The notes beneath the pieces are model-generated. The model was not told the DNA's origin. It was given only the letters and a program-made list of their open reading frames with translations, and did no database searches. The position numbers were made by a program, and so were the translations under genes. Positions 1-6,575 of a DNA stretch of 8,118 nt are shown here, in pieces. Within the stretch, counting starts at the first letter, position 1. Each line of letters begins with the position of its first letter. This DNA is from a bacterium (GTDB lineage Bacteria > Krumholzibacteriota > Krumholzibacteria > LZORAL124-64-63). The DNA lies in the NCBI GenBank assembly GCA_021767885.1, contig JAASSM010000053.1:1-8118 (forward strand), written 5' to 3'.

Positions 1-945
1 CGGCCCCAGCTCCGCCAGCAGGTCCAGCGCCGCGGGAAAAGCCGCGGCGGCCGCCACGTTGGGCGTACCCGCCTCGAACCGGTGCGGGATCTCCGCCCAG
101 GTGCTGTGGTCCAGGTGCACCCACTCGATCATCTCGCCGCCGCCCTCGTAGGGTTCCAGCTCGGCCAGGCGGTCGGGCGTGGCCACCAGGAAGCCCAGGC
201 CCATGGGACCGTAGGCCTTGTGGGCGGAGAAGACCGTGAAGTCCGCGCCCAGGGCCTGGACGTCCAGCGGCAGGTGACCCGCGGTCTGGGCCGCATCCAC
301 CACCATGCGCGCGCCCACCGCGTGGGCCCGCGCGGCGATCTCGGCGATGGGATTGACCGTGCCCAGGACGTTGCTGACGTGGACCAGGCTCACCACGCGG
401 GTGCGCTCGTCCAGCAACCCGTCGAGTCCGGCGAGGTCCAGGGTCCCCTGGTCCGTGACCGGCAGGAACCGCAGTTCCAGATCCCGCTCGCGCGCCACCA
501 TCTGCCAGGGCACCAGGTTGGCGTGGTGCTCCATCTCCGAGAGCAGGATGCGGTCGCCCGGCTCCAGGCGGTGGGCCAGGCCGCGGGCGACCTGGTTCAG
601 CGCGCTGGTGGTGCCGCGGGTGATCACCACGCCGCGGGGATCGGGCGCATTGACCCAGCCGGCCACCCGCGTGCGGCAGTGCTCGTACGCCTCGGTGGCC
701 TCGGCGGCCACCGTGTTCAGGCCGCGGTGCACGTTGCTGTTGCTGTGCCGGTAATACTCCTCGAGCGCGGTCAGCACGCCCAGCGGCTTCTGGCTCGTGG
801 CCGCGGTGTCGAGGTAGCGCAGGGGCTGGTCGCCGACCCGGCGCGCGAGCAGCGGGAACCGGTCGCGCGCCAGGCCGGTGGCCAGGGCATGGTCGGGATC
901 CACCGGCCGATCACCGGTGAGGGGTGCGGGATCCGGGGCGTTCAT
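1..945 (-). CDS. sufS: SufS, class II (SUF-type) cysteine desulfurase, C-terminus cut off by the window edge
   Basis: PLP-dependent enzyme that takes sulfur from L-cysteine as a persulfide, releasing alanine, for cytoplasmic Fe-S cluster assembly. The 315 codons present show class II signatures: YLDTAATSQKP (residues 44-54), NSNVHRG (69-75), EHHAN (139-143, with the PLP-stacking His140), DAAQTAGH (217-224, with Asp217 and Gln220) and FSAHKAYGPMG, where Lys243 should form the PLP Schiff base. PYEGGGEMI and FEAGTPN follow near the left edge. The spacing matches E. coli SufS Asp200, Gln203 and Lys226 with a constant offset of 17, reflecting a longer N-terminus. SufS proteins are usually about 405 residues, so roughly 90 are missing, including the catalytic-cysteine loop. 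The ATG at 945 follows the Rieske stop by 4 nt, and GGAGG lies 9 nt upstream. Last visible gene of the operon. Family assignment is very secure; activity cannot be judged without the cysteine. Confidence 0.97.
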   Translation of the reverse strand, partial: MNAPDPAPLTGDRPVDPDHALATGLARDRFPLLARRVGDQPLRYLDTAATSQKPLGVLTALEEYYRHSNSNVHRGLNTVAAEATEAYEHCRTRVAGWVNAPDPRGVVITRGTTSALNQVARGLAHRLEPGDRILLSEMEHHANLVPWQMVARERDLELRFLPVTDQGTLDLAGLDGLLDERTRVVSLVHVSNVLGTVNPIAEIAARAHAVGARMVVDAAQTAGHLPLDVQALGADFTVFSAHKAYGPMGLGFLVATPDRLAELEPYEGGGEMIEWVHLDHSTWAEIPHRFEAGTPNVAAAAAFPAALDLLAELGP

Positions 946-949
946 GGCC

Positions 950-1267
950 TCAGGCCTCCAGGTCGACCTCGATCCAGCCGTCCTCGCTGAGCCGGGTCGC
1001 GAAGGTGTCGATGCCCACCGGCGCCGGCGCCTTCAGGACGTCGCCGCTGGTCACGTCGAAGCGGGCGCCGTGGCGCGGGCAGGTGATCACCGCGCCGTCG
1101 AGGGCCTGGTCCCCGAGCGGCGCGTCGTCGTGGCTGCACACGTCCTCCACCACGTACACATGGTCGGCGTCGGTGCGGCAGACCAGCAAGTCGTCCAGTC
1201 CGGCGGTGACGGAGCGGGCCGTGCCCACGGGCACCTCGGCCAGGGGCAGCAGACGGGTCCAGCTCAC
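950..1267 (-). CDS. Small Rieske-type [2Fe-2S] ferredoxin encoded inside the suf operon
   Basis: A 105-residue soluble protein made of a single Rieske domain. Both ligand boxes are visible: C44-S-H46 within CSHDDAPLGD, and C63-P-R-H66 within CPRHGARFD. Two Cys and two His are the standard Rieske [2Fe-2S] ligand set. There is no signal peptide or membrane segment, so it resembles the stand-alone ferredoxins of aromatic-ring dioxygenases (BphA3/HcaC type) and the NirD family, not the membrane-anchored bc1 proteins. The start is GTG at 1267, one base after the sufD stop, with a perfect GGAGGT 5 nt upstream inside the sufD coding end. It sits between sufD and sufS with gaps of 1 and 4 nt, which argues for a role in Fe-S assembly and against aromatic catabolism; no oxygenase subunits are nearby. 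From memory, similar genes occur in suf operons of Actinobacteria. Electron donation to SufBCD is inference. Confidence 0.9.
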   Translation of the reverse strand: MSWTRLLPLAEVPVGTARSVTAGLDDLLVCRTDADHVYVVEDVCSHDDAPLGDQALDGAVITCPRHGARFDVTSGDVLKAPAPVGIDTFATRLSEDGWIEVDLEA

Positions 1268-1268
1268 G

Positions 1269-2576
1269 TCACACCTCCGGCTGCAGACGCGCGATCCGGG
1301 CCTCCACCAGCGCCTCGAGCTCCTCGCGCAGCCCCTCGGGGATCAGCTTGAAGGTGGGCTCGATGAACCCGCGCACGATCACGCGCACGGCCTCGATGGC
1401 GCTCAGCCCGCGGCTCTGCAGGTAGAAGATCTGCTCGCGATCCAGCGGCGTGGCGGTGGCGCCGTGGCTGCAGGAGACGTCGTCGGTGAGGATCTCCAGC
1501 TCGGGGATGGTATCGACCCGCGCGCGCTCGGAGAGCAGCAGGTTGCGGTTCTCCTGGTAGGCCTCGCTCACCGGCGCCTTCTCGTCGATGCGGATCAGGC
1601 CGGTGTACGCCGAGCGCGCCCGGTCGGTGACCGCGGCCTTGAAGTCGATGTTGCTCCAGGCGTGCCCGCTGGTGTGCCGGTGCACGGTGTGGTGGTCCAT
1701 GTGCTGCCGCTTCTCGGCCAGGGCCACGCCCACCAGCTCGCTGCGGGCGCCGGGCCCGGCCACGATGCCGCCGAGGTCGACCTTGGTCATCGCACCGCCC
1801 AGGCCCGCGGTGGCCGAGAGATAGCGTGCATCCCGTGCGACCACCGTCCGCTGGGTCAGGTGGCCCACCACGCCGTCCTCCCAGTGCTGCACCAGGACGT
1901 GCCGGACGTCCGCATTGGCACCCACCAGGACCTCGGTCACGCCCACCACCACGCTGTCCGCGTCCCCGCCACGGTGTTCCTCCACCACGGTGACCTGGGC
2001 GCCCTGCTCCACCTGGACCAGGATGCGGGGCAGCACCTCGCCGCCGGCGATCGCCGGCACCACCACGCGCAGCGGCTGCTCGAGGACGAGGTCCCGCGGC
2101 ACGCGGACGAGCACACCGGTGTCGAAGGCCGCGGCGTTGAGGGCCTCGAACCACCCGTGATCGACGGGCACCGCCTGACCGATGAGATCGAGCGCGGAGG
2201 CCTCCGCCAGCAGCGGCGTCACCGAGATGCCGGCGGCCGCCGCCGCCGCGTTGGCCTGCGGCGCCTGGCCGGGCTGCAGGAGCACGGCGGGGGTCTCCGG
2301 CAAGGTCCCGGCGGCCGGGGCCGCGCTGGGCGGTTCGCCGGCCAGCAGCCGGCGCGGCAGCAGCCGGTCCGGATCGGTGTAGCGCCAGAGGTGCCGTACC
2401 CGGTCGGGGTACGCCACCTCGGCGAGGGTCGCGGCGGCGCGCAGCCGCCACTGCGCGGCCGCCTCCGGCTCGCCGAGCGCGCGGCTCCGCGCGGTCACGG
2501 CGGCGGCGTCCAGTCGGGGCCTGCCGGGCGCGGTCTCGGCGACCGCGGCGGCGCTGGTGTTCTGCAGATCAGCCAA
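1269..2576 (-). CDS. sufD: SufD, scaffold subunit of the SufBCD Fe-S assembly complex
   Basis: 435 residues, close to the family's usual 420-440. SufD pairs with SufB and a SufC dimer in the SufBC2D scaffold, where clusters form at the SufB-SufD interface. The C-terminal beta-helix core is diagnostic: [19 protein letters not shown] (291-309), [16 protein letters not shown] (359-374) and [11 protein letters not shown] (381-391). His371 in the CSHGAT motif corresponds to E. coli SufD His360, implicated in cluster formation, with Cys369 two residues before it. The N-terminal half is less conserved and carries an Ala/Pro-rich stretch at about 80-116, probably a linker. The start is TTG at 2576: GGAGG lies 6 nt upstream, the frame overlaps the sufB end by 8 nt, and no in-frame ATG with a comparable ribosome site is available. 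The overlap suggests translational coupling that balances SufB and SufD amounts. Confidence 0.96.
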   Translation of the reverse strand: MADLQNTSAAAVAETAPGRPRLDAAAVTARSRALGEPEAAAQWRLRAAATLAEVAYPDRVRHLWRYTDPDRLLPRRLLAGEPPSAAPAAGTLPETPAVLLQPGQAPQANAAAAAAGISVTPLLAEASALDLIGQAVPVDHGWFEALNAAAFDTGVLVRVPRDLVLEQPLRVVVPAIAGGEVLPRILVQVEQGAQVTVVEEHRGGDADSVVVGVTEVLVGANADVRHVLVQHWEDGVVGHLTQRTVVARDARYLSATAGLGGAMTKVDLGGIVAGPGARSELVGVALAEKRQHMDHHTVHRHTSGHAWSNIDFKAAVTDRARSAYTGLIRIDEKAPVSEAYQENRNLLLSERARVDTIPELEILTDDVSCSHGATATPLDREQIFYLQSRGLSAIEAVRVIVRGFIEPTFKLIPEGLREELEALVEARIARLQPEV

Positions 2577-3984
2577 CGGAGCCCTCCATTTCCAGCTCGA
2601 TGAGGCGGTTCATCTCCACGGCGTACTCCATGGGCAGCTCGCGGACGAACGGCTCGATGAAGCCATTGACGATCATCAGCCGCGCCTGGTCCTCGTCCAG
2701 GCCCCGGCTCTGCAGGTAGAAGAGCTGCTCGTCGGCGAGCTTGCTGACGCGGGCCTCGTGCTCGATGCGCACGTCGTCCTCGCCGATCTCCATCGTCGGG
2801 AAGGTGTCCGTGCGGGACTCCTCGCCGATCAGGAGCGCGTCGCACTCCACGTTGGTGCGGCAGTCGTGGCAGCCCTTGTGGACCTTGATCATCCCGCGGT
2901 AGCTGCTGCGGCCGGTGTCCTTGCTGATGGACTTGCTGATGATCCGGCTCGAGGTGTTGGGCGCGGCGTGGATCATCTTGGCACCGGCGTCCTGGTGCTG
3001 GCCGCTGCCCGCGTAGGCGATGGACAGCACCTCGCCGTGGGCACGCTCGCCCAGCAGGTGCACCGCCGGGTACTTCATGGTCAGCTTGGAGCCGATGTTG
3101 CCGTCGACCCACTCCACCACGGCGTCGCGGTGCGCGTGGGCGCGCTTGGTCACCAGGTTGTAGATGTTGTTGGACCAGTTCTGGATGGTGGTGTAGCGCA
3201 GCTTGGCGCCCGGCAGGGCCACCAGCTCCACCACCGCCGAGTGCAGGCTGTTGGTGCTGTAGACCGGCGCCGTGCAGCCCTCGATGTAGTGCACGCTGGC
3301 GCCCTCGTCGGCGATGATCAGCGTGCGCTCGAACTGCCCCATGTTCTCGGTGTTGATGCGGAAGTAGGCCTGGAGCGGGATCTCCACCCTGGTGTTCTTC
3401 GGCACGTAGATGAAGGACCCGCCCGACCAGACGGCGCTGTTCAGGGCGGAGAACTTGTTGTCCTCCGGCGGGATCACCGTGGCCCAGTACTTCTTGACGA
3501 TGTCCTCGTACTTCGCCAGGCCGGTGTCCATGTCCGTGAAGATCACGCCCTGCTTCTCCAGGTCCTCCTGGATGGAGTGGTAGACCACCTCGGACTCGTA
3601 CTGGGCGGTGACGCCGGCGAGGAACTTCTGCTCCGCCTCGGGGATGCCCAGCCGGTCGAAGGTGCGCTTGATGTTCTCGGGCACGTCGTCCCAGTCGGTG
3701 GCCTGCTTGTCCGTGGGCCGCACGTAGTAGTGGATGTCGTCGAAATCGATCTCACCCAGCAGCTTCGTGTTGCCCCACCGCGGCATGGGCTTGGCCAGGA
3801 ACGTGTCCAGGGCCCGGTGCCGGAACTCCCGCATCCACTCCGGCTCGTTCTTGAACCGGGAGATGGCCTCCACGGTCTCGTGATCGAGGCCCTTGGGATG
3901 CTTGTGCAGGTAGTCCTCCGGATCGGAGAAGCCGTACTTCTGTGCGTAGTCCAGGTTCAGATCGGCGATGCGCTCGGCGGACAT
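2569..3984 (-). CDS. sufB: SufB, core scaffold subunit of the SufBCD Fe-S assembly complex
   Basis: 471 residues, near the 465-495 typical of SufB. It accepts persulfide sulfur and carries the nascent cluster in the cytoplasmic SufBC2D complex. The N-terminal helical region has KYGF (17-20) and [18 protein letters not shown]; the beta-helix core includes [10 protein letters not shown] with Cys237, [19 protein letters not shown] with Cys381, and [10 protein letters not shown] with Glu410. Cys381 and Glu410 are 29 residues apart, as are E. coli Cys405 and Glu434, and Cys237 matches the persulfide-relay Cys254, so the functional residues appear intact. The ATG at 3984 lies 2 nt after the sufC stop with GGAGG 6 nt upstream; the open frame continues far upstream through sufC, but that extension is antisense-frame noise. 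The order sufC-sufB-sufD differs from the familiar sufB-sufC-sufD arrangement. Confidence 0.98.
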   Translation of the reverse strand: MSAERIADLNLDYAQKYGFSDPEDYLHKHPKGLDHETVEAISRFKNEPEWMREFRHRALDTFLAKPMPRWGNTKLLGEIDFDDIHYYVRPTDKQATDWDDVPENIKRTFDRLGIPEAEQKFLAGVTAQYESEVVYHSIQEDLEKQGVIFTDMDTGLAKYEDIVKKYWATVIPPEDNKFSALNSAVWSGGSFIYVPKNTRVEIPLQAYFRINTENMGQFERTLIIADEGASVHYIEGCTAPVYSTNSLHSAVVELVALPGAKLRYTTIQNWSNNIYNLVTKRAHAHRDAVVEWVDGNIGSKLTMKYPAVHLLGERAHGEVLSIAYAGSGQHQDAGAKMIHAAPNTSSRIISKSISKDTGRSSYRGMIKVHKGCHDCRTNVECDALLIGEESRTDTFPTMEIGEDDVRIEHEARVSKLADEQLFYLQSRGLDEDQARLMIVNGFIEPFVRELPMEYAVEMNRLIELEMEGSVG

Positions 3985-3986
3985 GA

Positions 3987-4757
3987 TCAACCTCCCGCAC
4001 TGGCGGTGGTGGTCTCGGCGATCCAGTCGTAGCCGCGCTCCTCGAGCTGATGCGCCAGCTCCGGGCCGCCCGTCCGGGCGATGCGGCCGTTCATGAAGAC
4101 GTGGACGATGTCCGGCTTGACGTAGTCCAGGATGCGCTGGTAGTGCGTGACCAGGAGCACGCCGGTCTCGGGGCCGGCGGCGCGGTTGACGCCCTCGGAG
4201 ACGATCTTCAGCGCGTCGATGTCCAGGCCGCTGTCGGTCTCGTCCAGCAGGGCGACGGCGGGCTCCAGCAGCAGCATCTGCATGATCTCCAGGCGCTTCT
4301 TCTCGCCACCGGAGAACCCGTCGTTCAGGTAACGGCCGGCGAAGTCCTTGGGCACGCCCAGGGCGTCGAACGCCGCCTGCATCTTCTGCCGGAACTCCTT
4401 GACCGGCACGTCGCGGCCCAGCCGCGCGGTGAGCGCGGCCCGCAGGAAGCTGGCCACGGTCACGCCCGGCACGGCCACCGGGTACTGGAAGCCCAGGAAC
4501 AGGCCCAGGCGCGCGCGCTCGTCGGCCTCCAGCTCGGAGACGTCGGTGCCGGCCACCCGGATCTCGCCCTCCACCTCGTAGGCCGGATGCCCCATGAGGG
4601 CGGCCGCCAGGGTGGACTTGCCCGAGCCGTTGGGGCCCATCAGGGCGTGCTTCTCCCCGGCGCGGATGTCGAGATCGACGCCCTTGACGATCTCCTTGCC
4701 CTCCACCGACACGCGGACGCCGCGGCAGGACAGCAGGGGTGCGTTCTTGTCGCTCAT
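3987..4757 (-). CDS. sufC: SufC, ABC-type ATPase of the SufBCD Fe-S assembly complex
   Basis: 256-residue cytosolic ABC ATPase (E. coli SufC is 248) that binds SufB and SufD and uses ATP hydrolysis to reshape the scaffold during cluster formation. All ATPase motifs are present: Walker [10 protein letters not shown] (41-49), Q-loop Gln91 in [13 protein letters not shown], signature SGGEKKR (149-155), Walker B with catalytic Glu173 in [12 protein letters not shown] (168-179), and switch His205 in THY. The FQYP element and [14 protein letters not shown] are typical of SufC and separate it from transporter ATPases; no permease gene is nearby. The ATG at 4757 lies 6 nt after the regulator stop, with AAGGAG inside the regulator's last codons, 11 nt before the start. 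First structural gene of the operon. Confidence 0.98.
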   Translation of the reverse strand: MSDKNAPLLSCRGVRVSVEGKEIVKGVDLDIRAGEKHALMGPNGSGKSTLAAALMGHPAYEVEGEIRVAGTDVSELEADERARLGLFLGFQYPVAVPGVTVASFLRAALTARLGRDVPVKEFRQKMQAAFDALGVPKDFAGRYLNDGFSGGEKKRLEIMQMLLLEPAVALLDETDSGLDIDALKIVSEGVNRAAGPETGVLLVTHYQRILDYVKPDIVHVFMNGRIARTGGPELAHQLEERGYDWIAETTTASAGG

Positions 4758-4763
4758 GAGATT

Positions 4764-5285
4764 TCAGGCTCCTTCGGACAGGGCGCGATCGGCCCCGGTG
4801 TCGTCTTGGTTCGCGGCCGTGGCCTCCTGCTCCAGGGGCCAGAGCTGCTGCAACTGCCCGCCGACGCTCTGCTCCACCTCGAGCAGGTCGGCGATGGTGG
4901 TCTTCTCGAGCAGGCCGGCGACCTGCTGGGCCAGGTATCTCCAGACGGCGCGCAGGCCGCAATCCCCGGTGCGCGGGCAATCGCCGCCCCCGGTCTCGGG
5001 ATCCAGCACGCAGGGATGGTCGGGCGCGGGGTCGCTGCCCAGGGCGCGCAGGACCTGGCCGGTGGTGATCCGCGCCGGGTCGCCGCCGAGGACGTAGCCG
5101 CCGTGGCGGCCCCGGATGGCCTCCACCACCCCGCCGCGCCGCAGCTGGCCCAGGAGCTTGGCCACCGTGGGCTCGGGCAACGCCTCGCGCTCGGCCAGCT
5201 GGCCCAGCGTCATCTGCTCGCCCGACGCGGCCAGCTGCATGACGAGCCGGACCGCCTGGTCTTCCGCCTTGGTGATTCTCAGCAT
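4764..5285 (-). CDS. Rrf2-family transcription regulator with three cysteines, probable Fe-S-sensing regulator of the suf operon
   Basis: 173-residue winged-helix protein related to IscR and to the SUF-system Rrf2 regulators. The start [15 protein letters not shown] is typical of that group. Residues 26-68 form the helix-turn-helix and wing, with [16 protein letters not shown] and RGRHGGYVL. The cluster loop holds Cys92, Cys103 and Cys109, followed by LRAVWRYL. IscR uses Cys92, Cys98 and Cys104, spaced C-x5-C-x5-C; here it is C-x10-C-x5-C, the first gap lengthened by a Gly-rich insert. After residue 140 comes a polar tail of about 33 residues, longer than in minimal members. I chose the ATG at 5285 because it begins the family consensus; an in-frame ATG at 5333 would add 16 residues that look like leader sequence. 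The ribosome site is weak (AGG 5 nt upstream). First gene of the operon, so autoregulation in response to Fe-S supply is likely but inferred. Confidence 0.93.
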   Translation of the reverse strand: MLRITKAEDQAVRLVMQLAASGEQMTLGQLAEREALPEPTVAKLLGQLRRGGVVEAIRGRHGGYVLGGDPARITTGQVLRALGSDPAPDHPCVLDPETGGGDCPRTGDCGLRAVWRYLAQQVAGLLEKTTIADLLEVEQSVGGQLQQLWPLEQEATAANQDDTGADRALSEGA

Positions 5286-5336
5286 GTTCGCCTGCCTTTG
5301 CCTCGAGCATCCGGGCCGGGAGACGGTGCGCACCCC

Positions 5337-5374
5337 GCCGCGGCGCGGGACCGGCAGATGGTGCCGGCCGCGGC
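5337..5374 (-). other. Stem-loop in the 5' leader of the suf operon transcript
   Basis: On the minus strand, GCCGCGG (5374-5368) pairs with CCGCGGC (5343-5337), and just inside it CCGGCA (5367-5362) pairs with TGCCGG (5356-5351) around a 5-nt loop. The two helices stack on the 5' side, leaving a 7-nt bulge (5344-5350) on the 3' side. This makes 13 base pairs between the predicted start of transcription and the regulator gene. No T-tract follows, so it is not an intrinsic terminator. It does not match a riboswitch I recognise. Confidence 0.5.
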
Positions 5375-5408
5375 TCCTCCCGACCTCTTATCGGACCGTT
5401 CTTGTCCC

Positions 5409-5437
5409 AAAACTAAAAACAATACCGAAGATGTCAA
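5409..5437 (-). promoter_or_regulatory. Predicted sigma70-like promoter of the suf operon
   Basis: Read on the minus strand, a perfect -35 TTGACA (5437-5432) is followed after 17 bp by a poor -10, AGTTTT (5414-5409); TAGTTT with a 16-bp spacer is an alternative. It sits in the AT-rich core. Transcription would start near 5400 and give a leader of about 115 nt before the regulator ATG at 5285. A consensus -35 with a weak -10 suits a promoter under repressor or activator control, but that is inference. Confidence 0.55.
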
Positions 5438-5449
5438 TATAAAAAACGC

Positions 5450-5471
5450 CGGTCCGGCGGGGCGGGGACCG
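5450..5471. promoter_or_regulatory. Candidate operator: inverted repeat CGGTCC-N10-GGACCG between the two promoters
   Basis: A perfect 6-bp inverted repeat with a 10-bp spacer lies between the two divergent -35 boxes (5432-5437 and 5478-5483). A third copy of GGACCG lies at 5393-5398, near the predicted suf transcription start, where GGAC (5393-5396) and GTCC (5404-5407) also form a short dyad. The position suits a regulator acting on both promoters. Short GC-rich words recur by chance in such a genome, and the site does not resemble the known IscR type 1 or type 2 motifs, so support is modest. Confidence 0.27.
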
Positions 5472-5477
5472 CCCGTT

Positions 5478-5505
5478 TTGACAGGCGCTTGCAGGATGTT
5501 ATCTT
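5478..5505 (+). promoter_or_regulatory. Predicted sigma70-like promoter of the ferredoxin-NADP reductase gene
   Basis: A perfect -35 TTGACA (5478-5483), a 16-bp spacer and -10 TATCTT (5500-5505, four of six matches to TATAAT). Transcription would start near 5512, about 70 nt before the ATG at 5581. It lies back-to-back with the suf promoter, the two -35 boxes 40 bp apart. Confidence 0.6.
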
Positions 5506-5511
5506 TGGCCG

Positions 5512-5553
5512 CCGCCGAGCCCGCCAAGAACGGCGGAAACGATCTTCTTTTTT
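5512..5553 (+). other. Small hairpin plus T-tract in the leader of the flavin reductase gene
   Basis: CCGCC (5521-5525) can pair with GGCGG (5532-5536), or CCGCCG (5512-5517) with CGGCGG (5531-5536); the two pairings exclude each other. Eight bases later comes TTCTTTTTT (5545-5553). This resembles an attenuator in outline, but the T-tract does not abut the stem and the stem is only 5-6 bp, so it may be incidental. Confidence 0.25.
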
Positions 5554-5580
5554 CAGTCTCGCCTCCCGGGAGCCCGACCC

Positions 5581-6396
5581 ATGGCCGCCGAACTCAACGC
5601 CACGGTCACCATGCGCTACGAGATCAACCACGGTCTGCTGGTCCTGCAGGTCACGCCGGACGAGGAGATGCAGCCCTTCGTGGCGGGCCAGTACACCGTC
5701 CTCGGCCTGCCCGGATCCGCCCCGCGGCACCACGCCGCCGACCCCGAGGAGCCGCCCACGCCGCCGGAGAAGCTCATCAGGCGGGCGTACTCCATCGCCT
5801 CCTCCAGCCTGCAGGGGCGATACTTCGAGTTCTTCGTGGCCATGGTCCGGTCGGGCGCACTGACGCCCCGCCTCTTCGCCCTGCAGCAGGGCGACCGGAT
5901 CTTCCTCGGCCGCAAGGTGGTGGGCATGTTCACCCTGGACGACGTCCCCGCGGGCAAGGACATCGTCTTCGTGGGGACGGGCACCGGGCTGGCCCCCTAC
6001 GTGAGCATGCTGCGTTCCCGCTACGCCTTCGACGCCGGGCACCGCACCGTGGTGGTCCACGGCGCCCGTGTCACCTACGACCTCGGCTACCGCAGCGAGA
6101 TGGAGGGCCTGGCCGCCCGCTACGAGAATTTCACCTACCTGCCCATCATCGACCATCCCGAGCGCGATCCGGGGTGGACCGGCCCGGTGGGCTACGTGAA
6201 CCAGTTCTTCACCGAGGGGACGGTGGCCACGCACCTGGGCCACGAGCTGGATCCGGCCAGCACCGTGGTCTTCCTCTGCGGCAACCCGATGATGATCGAG
6301 GGGATGCTGGGCTACCTCGGCGACCTCGGCTTCCGCAAGCACAGCCGCAAGGAACCCGGCGACATCTTCGTCGAGGAGTTCTGGAAGCAGGACTGA
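5581..6396 (+). CDS. fpr: Ferredoxin-NADP(+) reductase family flavoprotein (Fpr-like)
   Basis: 271-residue soluble FAD/NAD(P)H oxidoreductase without an iron-sulfur domain. It would pass electrons between NADPH and a ferredoxin or flavodoxin. The N-terminal FAD barrel has GQYTVLGLPG (36-45) and RAYSIAS (68-74, the RxYS flavin motif); LTPRLFALQQGDRIFLG and GMFTLDDVP match bacterial Fpr enzymes. The pyridine-nucleotide half has VGTGTGLAPYVSML (131-144) and CGNPMMIEGM (233-242). The C-terminus EEFWKQD keeps an aromatic residue near the end, as in Fpr. An insert of about 16 residues rich in Pro, Glu and His (48-63) lies just before the flavin motif. The ATG at 5581 has GGGAG 8 nt upstream and its own promoter. 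It diverges from the suf operon and may share control with it. The electron partner is unknown; the neighbouring Rieske protein is a candidate. An oxygenase reductase role is less likely, as no oxygenase is present. Confidence 0.85.
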   Translation: MAAELNATVTMRYEINHGLLVLQVTPDEEMQPFVAGQYTVLGLPGSAPRHHAADPEEPPTPPEKLIRRAYSIASSSLQGRYFEFFVAMVRSGALTPRLFALQQGDRIFLGRKVVGMFTLDDVPAGKDIVFVGTGTGLAPYVSMLRSRYAFDAGHRTVVVHGARVTYDLGYRSEMEGLAARYENFTYLPIIDHPERDPGWTGPVGYVNQFFTEGTVATHLGHELDPASTVVFLCGNPMMIEGMLGYLGDLGFRKHSRKEPGDIFVEEFWKQD

Positions 6397-6414
6397 TCCA
6401 CCGCCATGCCCCGT

Positions 6415-6440
6415 GCCGGGGTCGGGCCGCCGGCCCCGGC
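6415..6440 (+). terminator. GC-rich hairpin just after the reductase gene, possible terminator or 3'-end stabiliser
   Basis: An 11-bp stem (6415-6425 with 6430-6440, ten Watson-Crick pairs and one G-U) closes on a 4-base loop, 18 nt past the stop codon at 6396. No T-tract follows, so it is not a textbook intrinsic terminator; in a GC-rich genome it could still end transcription or protect the mRNA end. The rest of the gap to the next gene (6441-6575) holds an A8 run (6469-6476) but no promoter I trust. Confidence 0.5.
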
Positions 6441-6575
6441 TGAAGGGGCGCTCTCACCCGCGCAACCCAAAAAAAACACGCGAACCGGTGTCCGATGGGT
6501 TATCCTTCCGCCGAAGGCGTCCGTGCTGGACGGACGCCCGAATCCATTGGCCCATCAGGAGATCAGGACCGGATC

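Larger units (their letters stand above)
5286..5580. promoter_or_regulatory. Divergent intergenic region between the suf operon and the flavin reductase gene
   Basis: No credible coding sequence lies here. An AT-rich core at about 5398-5446 stands out against GC-rich flanks. The region holds two divergent sigma70-like promoters, a structured leader for the suf transcript (5337-5374), a perfect palindrome GGTGCGCACC (5325-5334), three copies of GGACCG or its complement (5393-5398, 5450-5455, 5466-5471), and a small hairpin with a T-tract in the leader of the rightward gene (5512-5553). Open frames crossing the region in other phases lack family resemblance. Confidence 0.75.

Noticed and set aside
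924..4032. Two long plus-strand open frames (924-2603 and 2557-4032) opposite the Rieske gene, sufD and sufB
   Set aside because: The translations look like reverse-strand shadows with His/Val/Leu/Gly-rich composition and no motif, while the minus strand holds complete conserved families.
3985..5310. Upstream extension of the sufB frame to give a 913-residue protein
   Set aside because: The extra part runs through sufC and the regulator in another frame, and sufB has a clear ATG at 3984 with a strong ribosome site and family-typical length.
4050..6443. Very long open frame on the plus strand opposite sufC and the regulator, running into the reductase gene
   Set aside because: It is antisense to two well-supported genes, lies out of frame over a third, crosses the promoter region, and has low-complexity Gly/Ala/Arg/His-rich translation. 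Long spurious frames are expected at this GC content.
6469..6506. Possible promoter for the S1 gene: A8 run followed by TATCCT at 6501-6506
   Set aside because: No acceptable -35 element sits 16-18 bp upstream of TATCCT, so I did not list it, although some promoter in this gap is likely.
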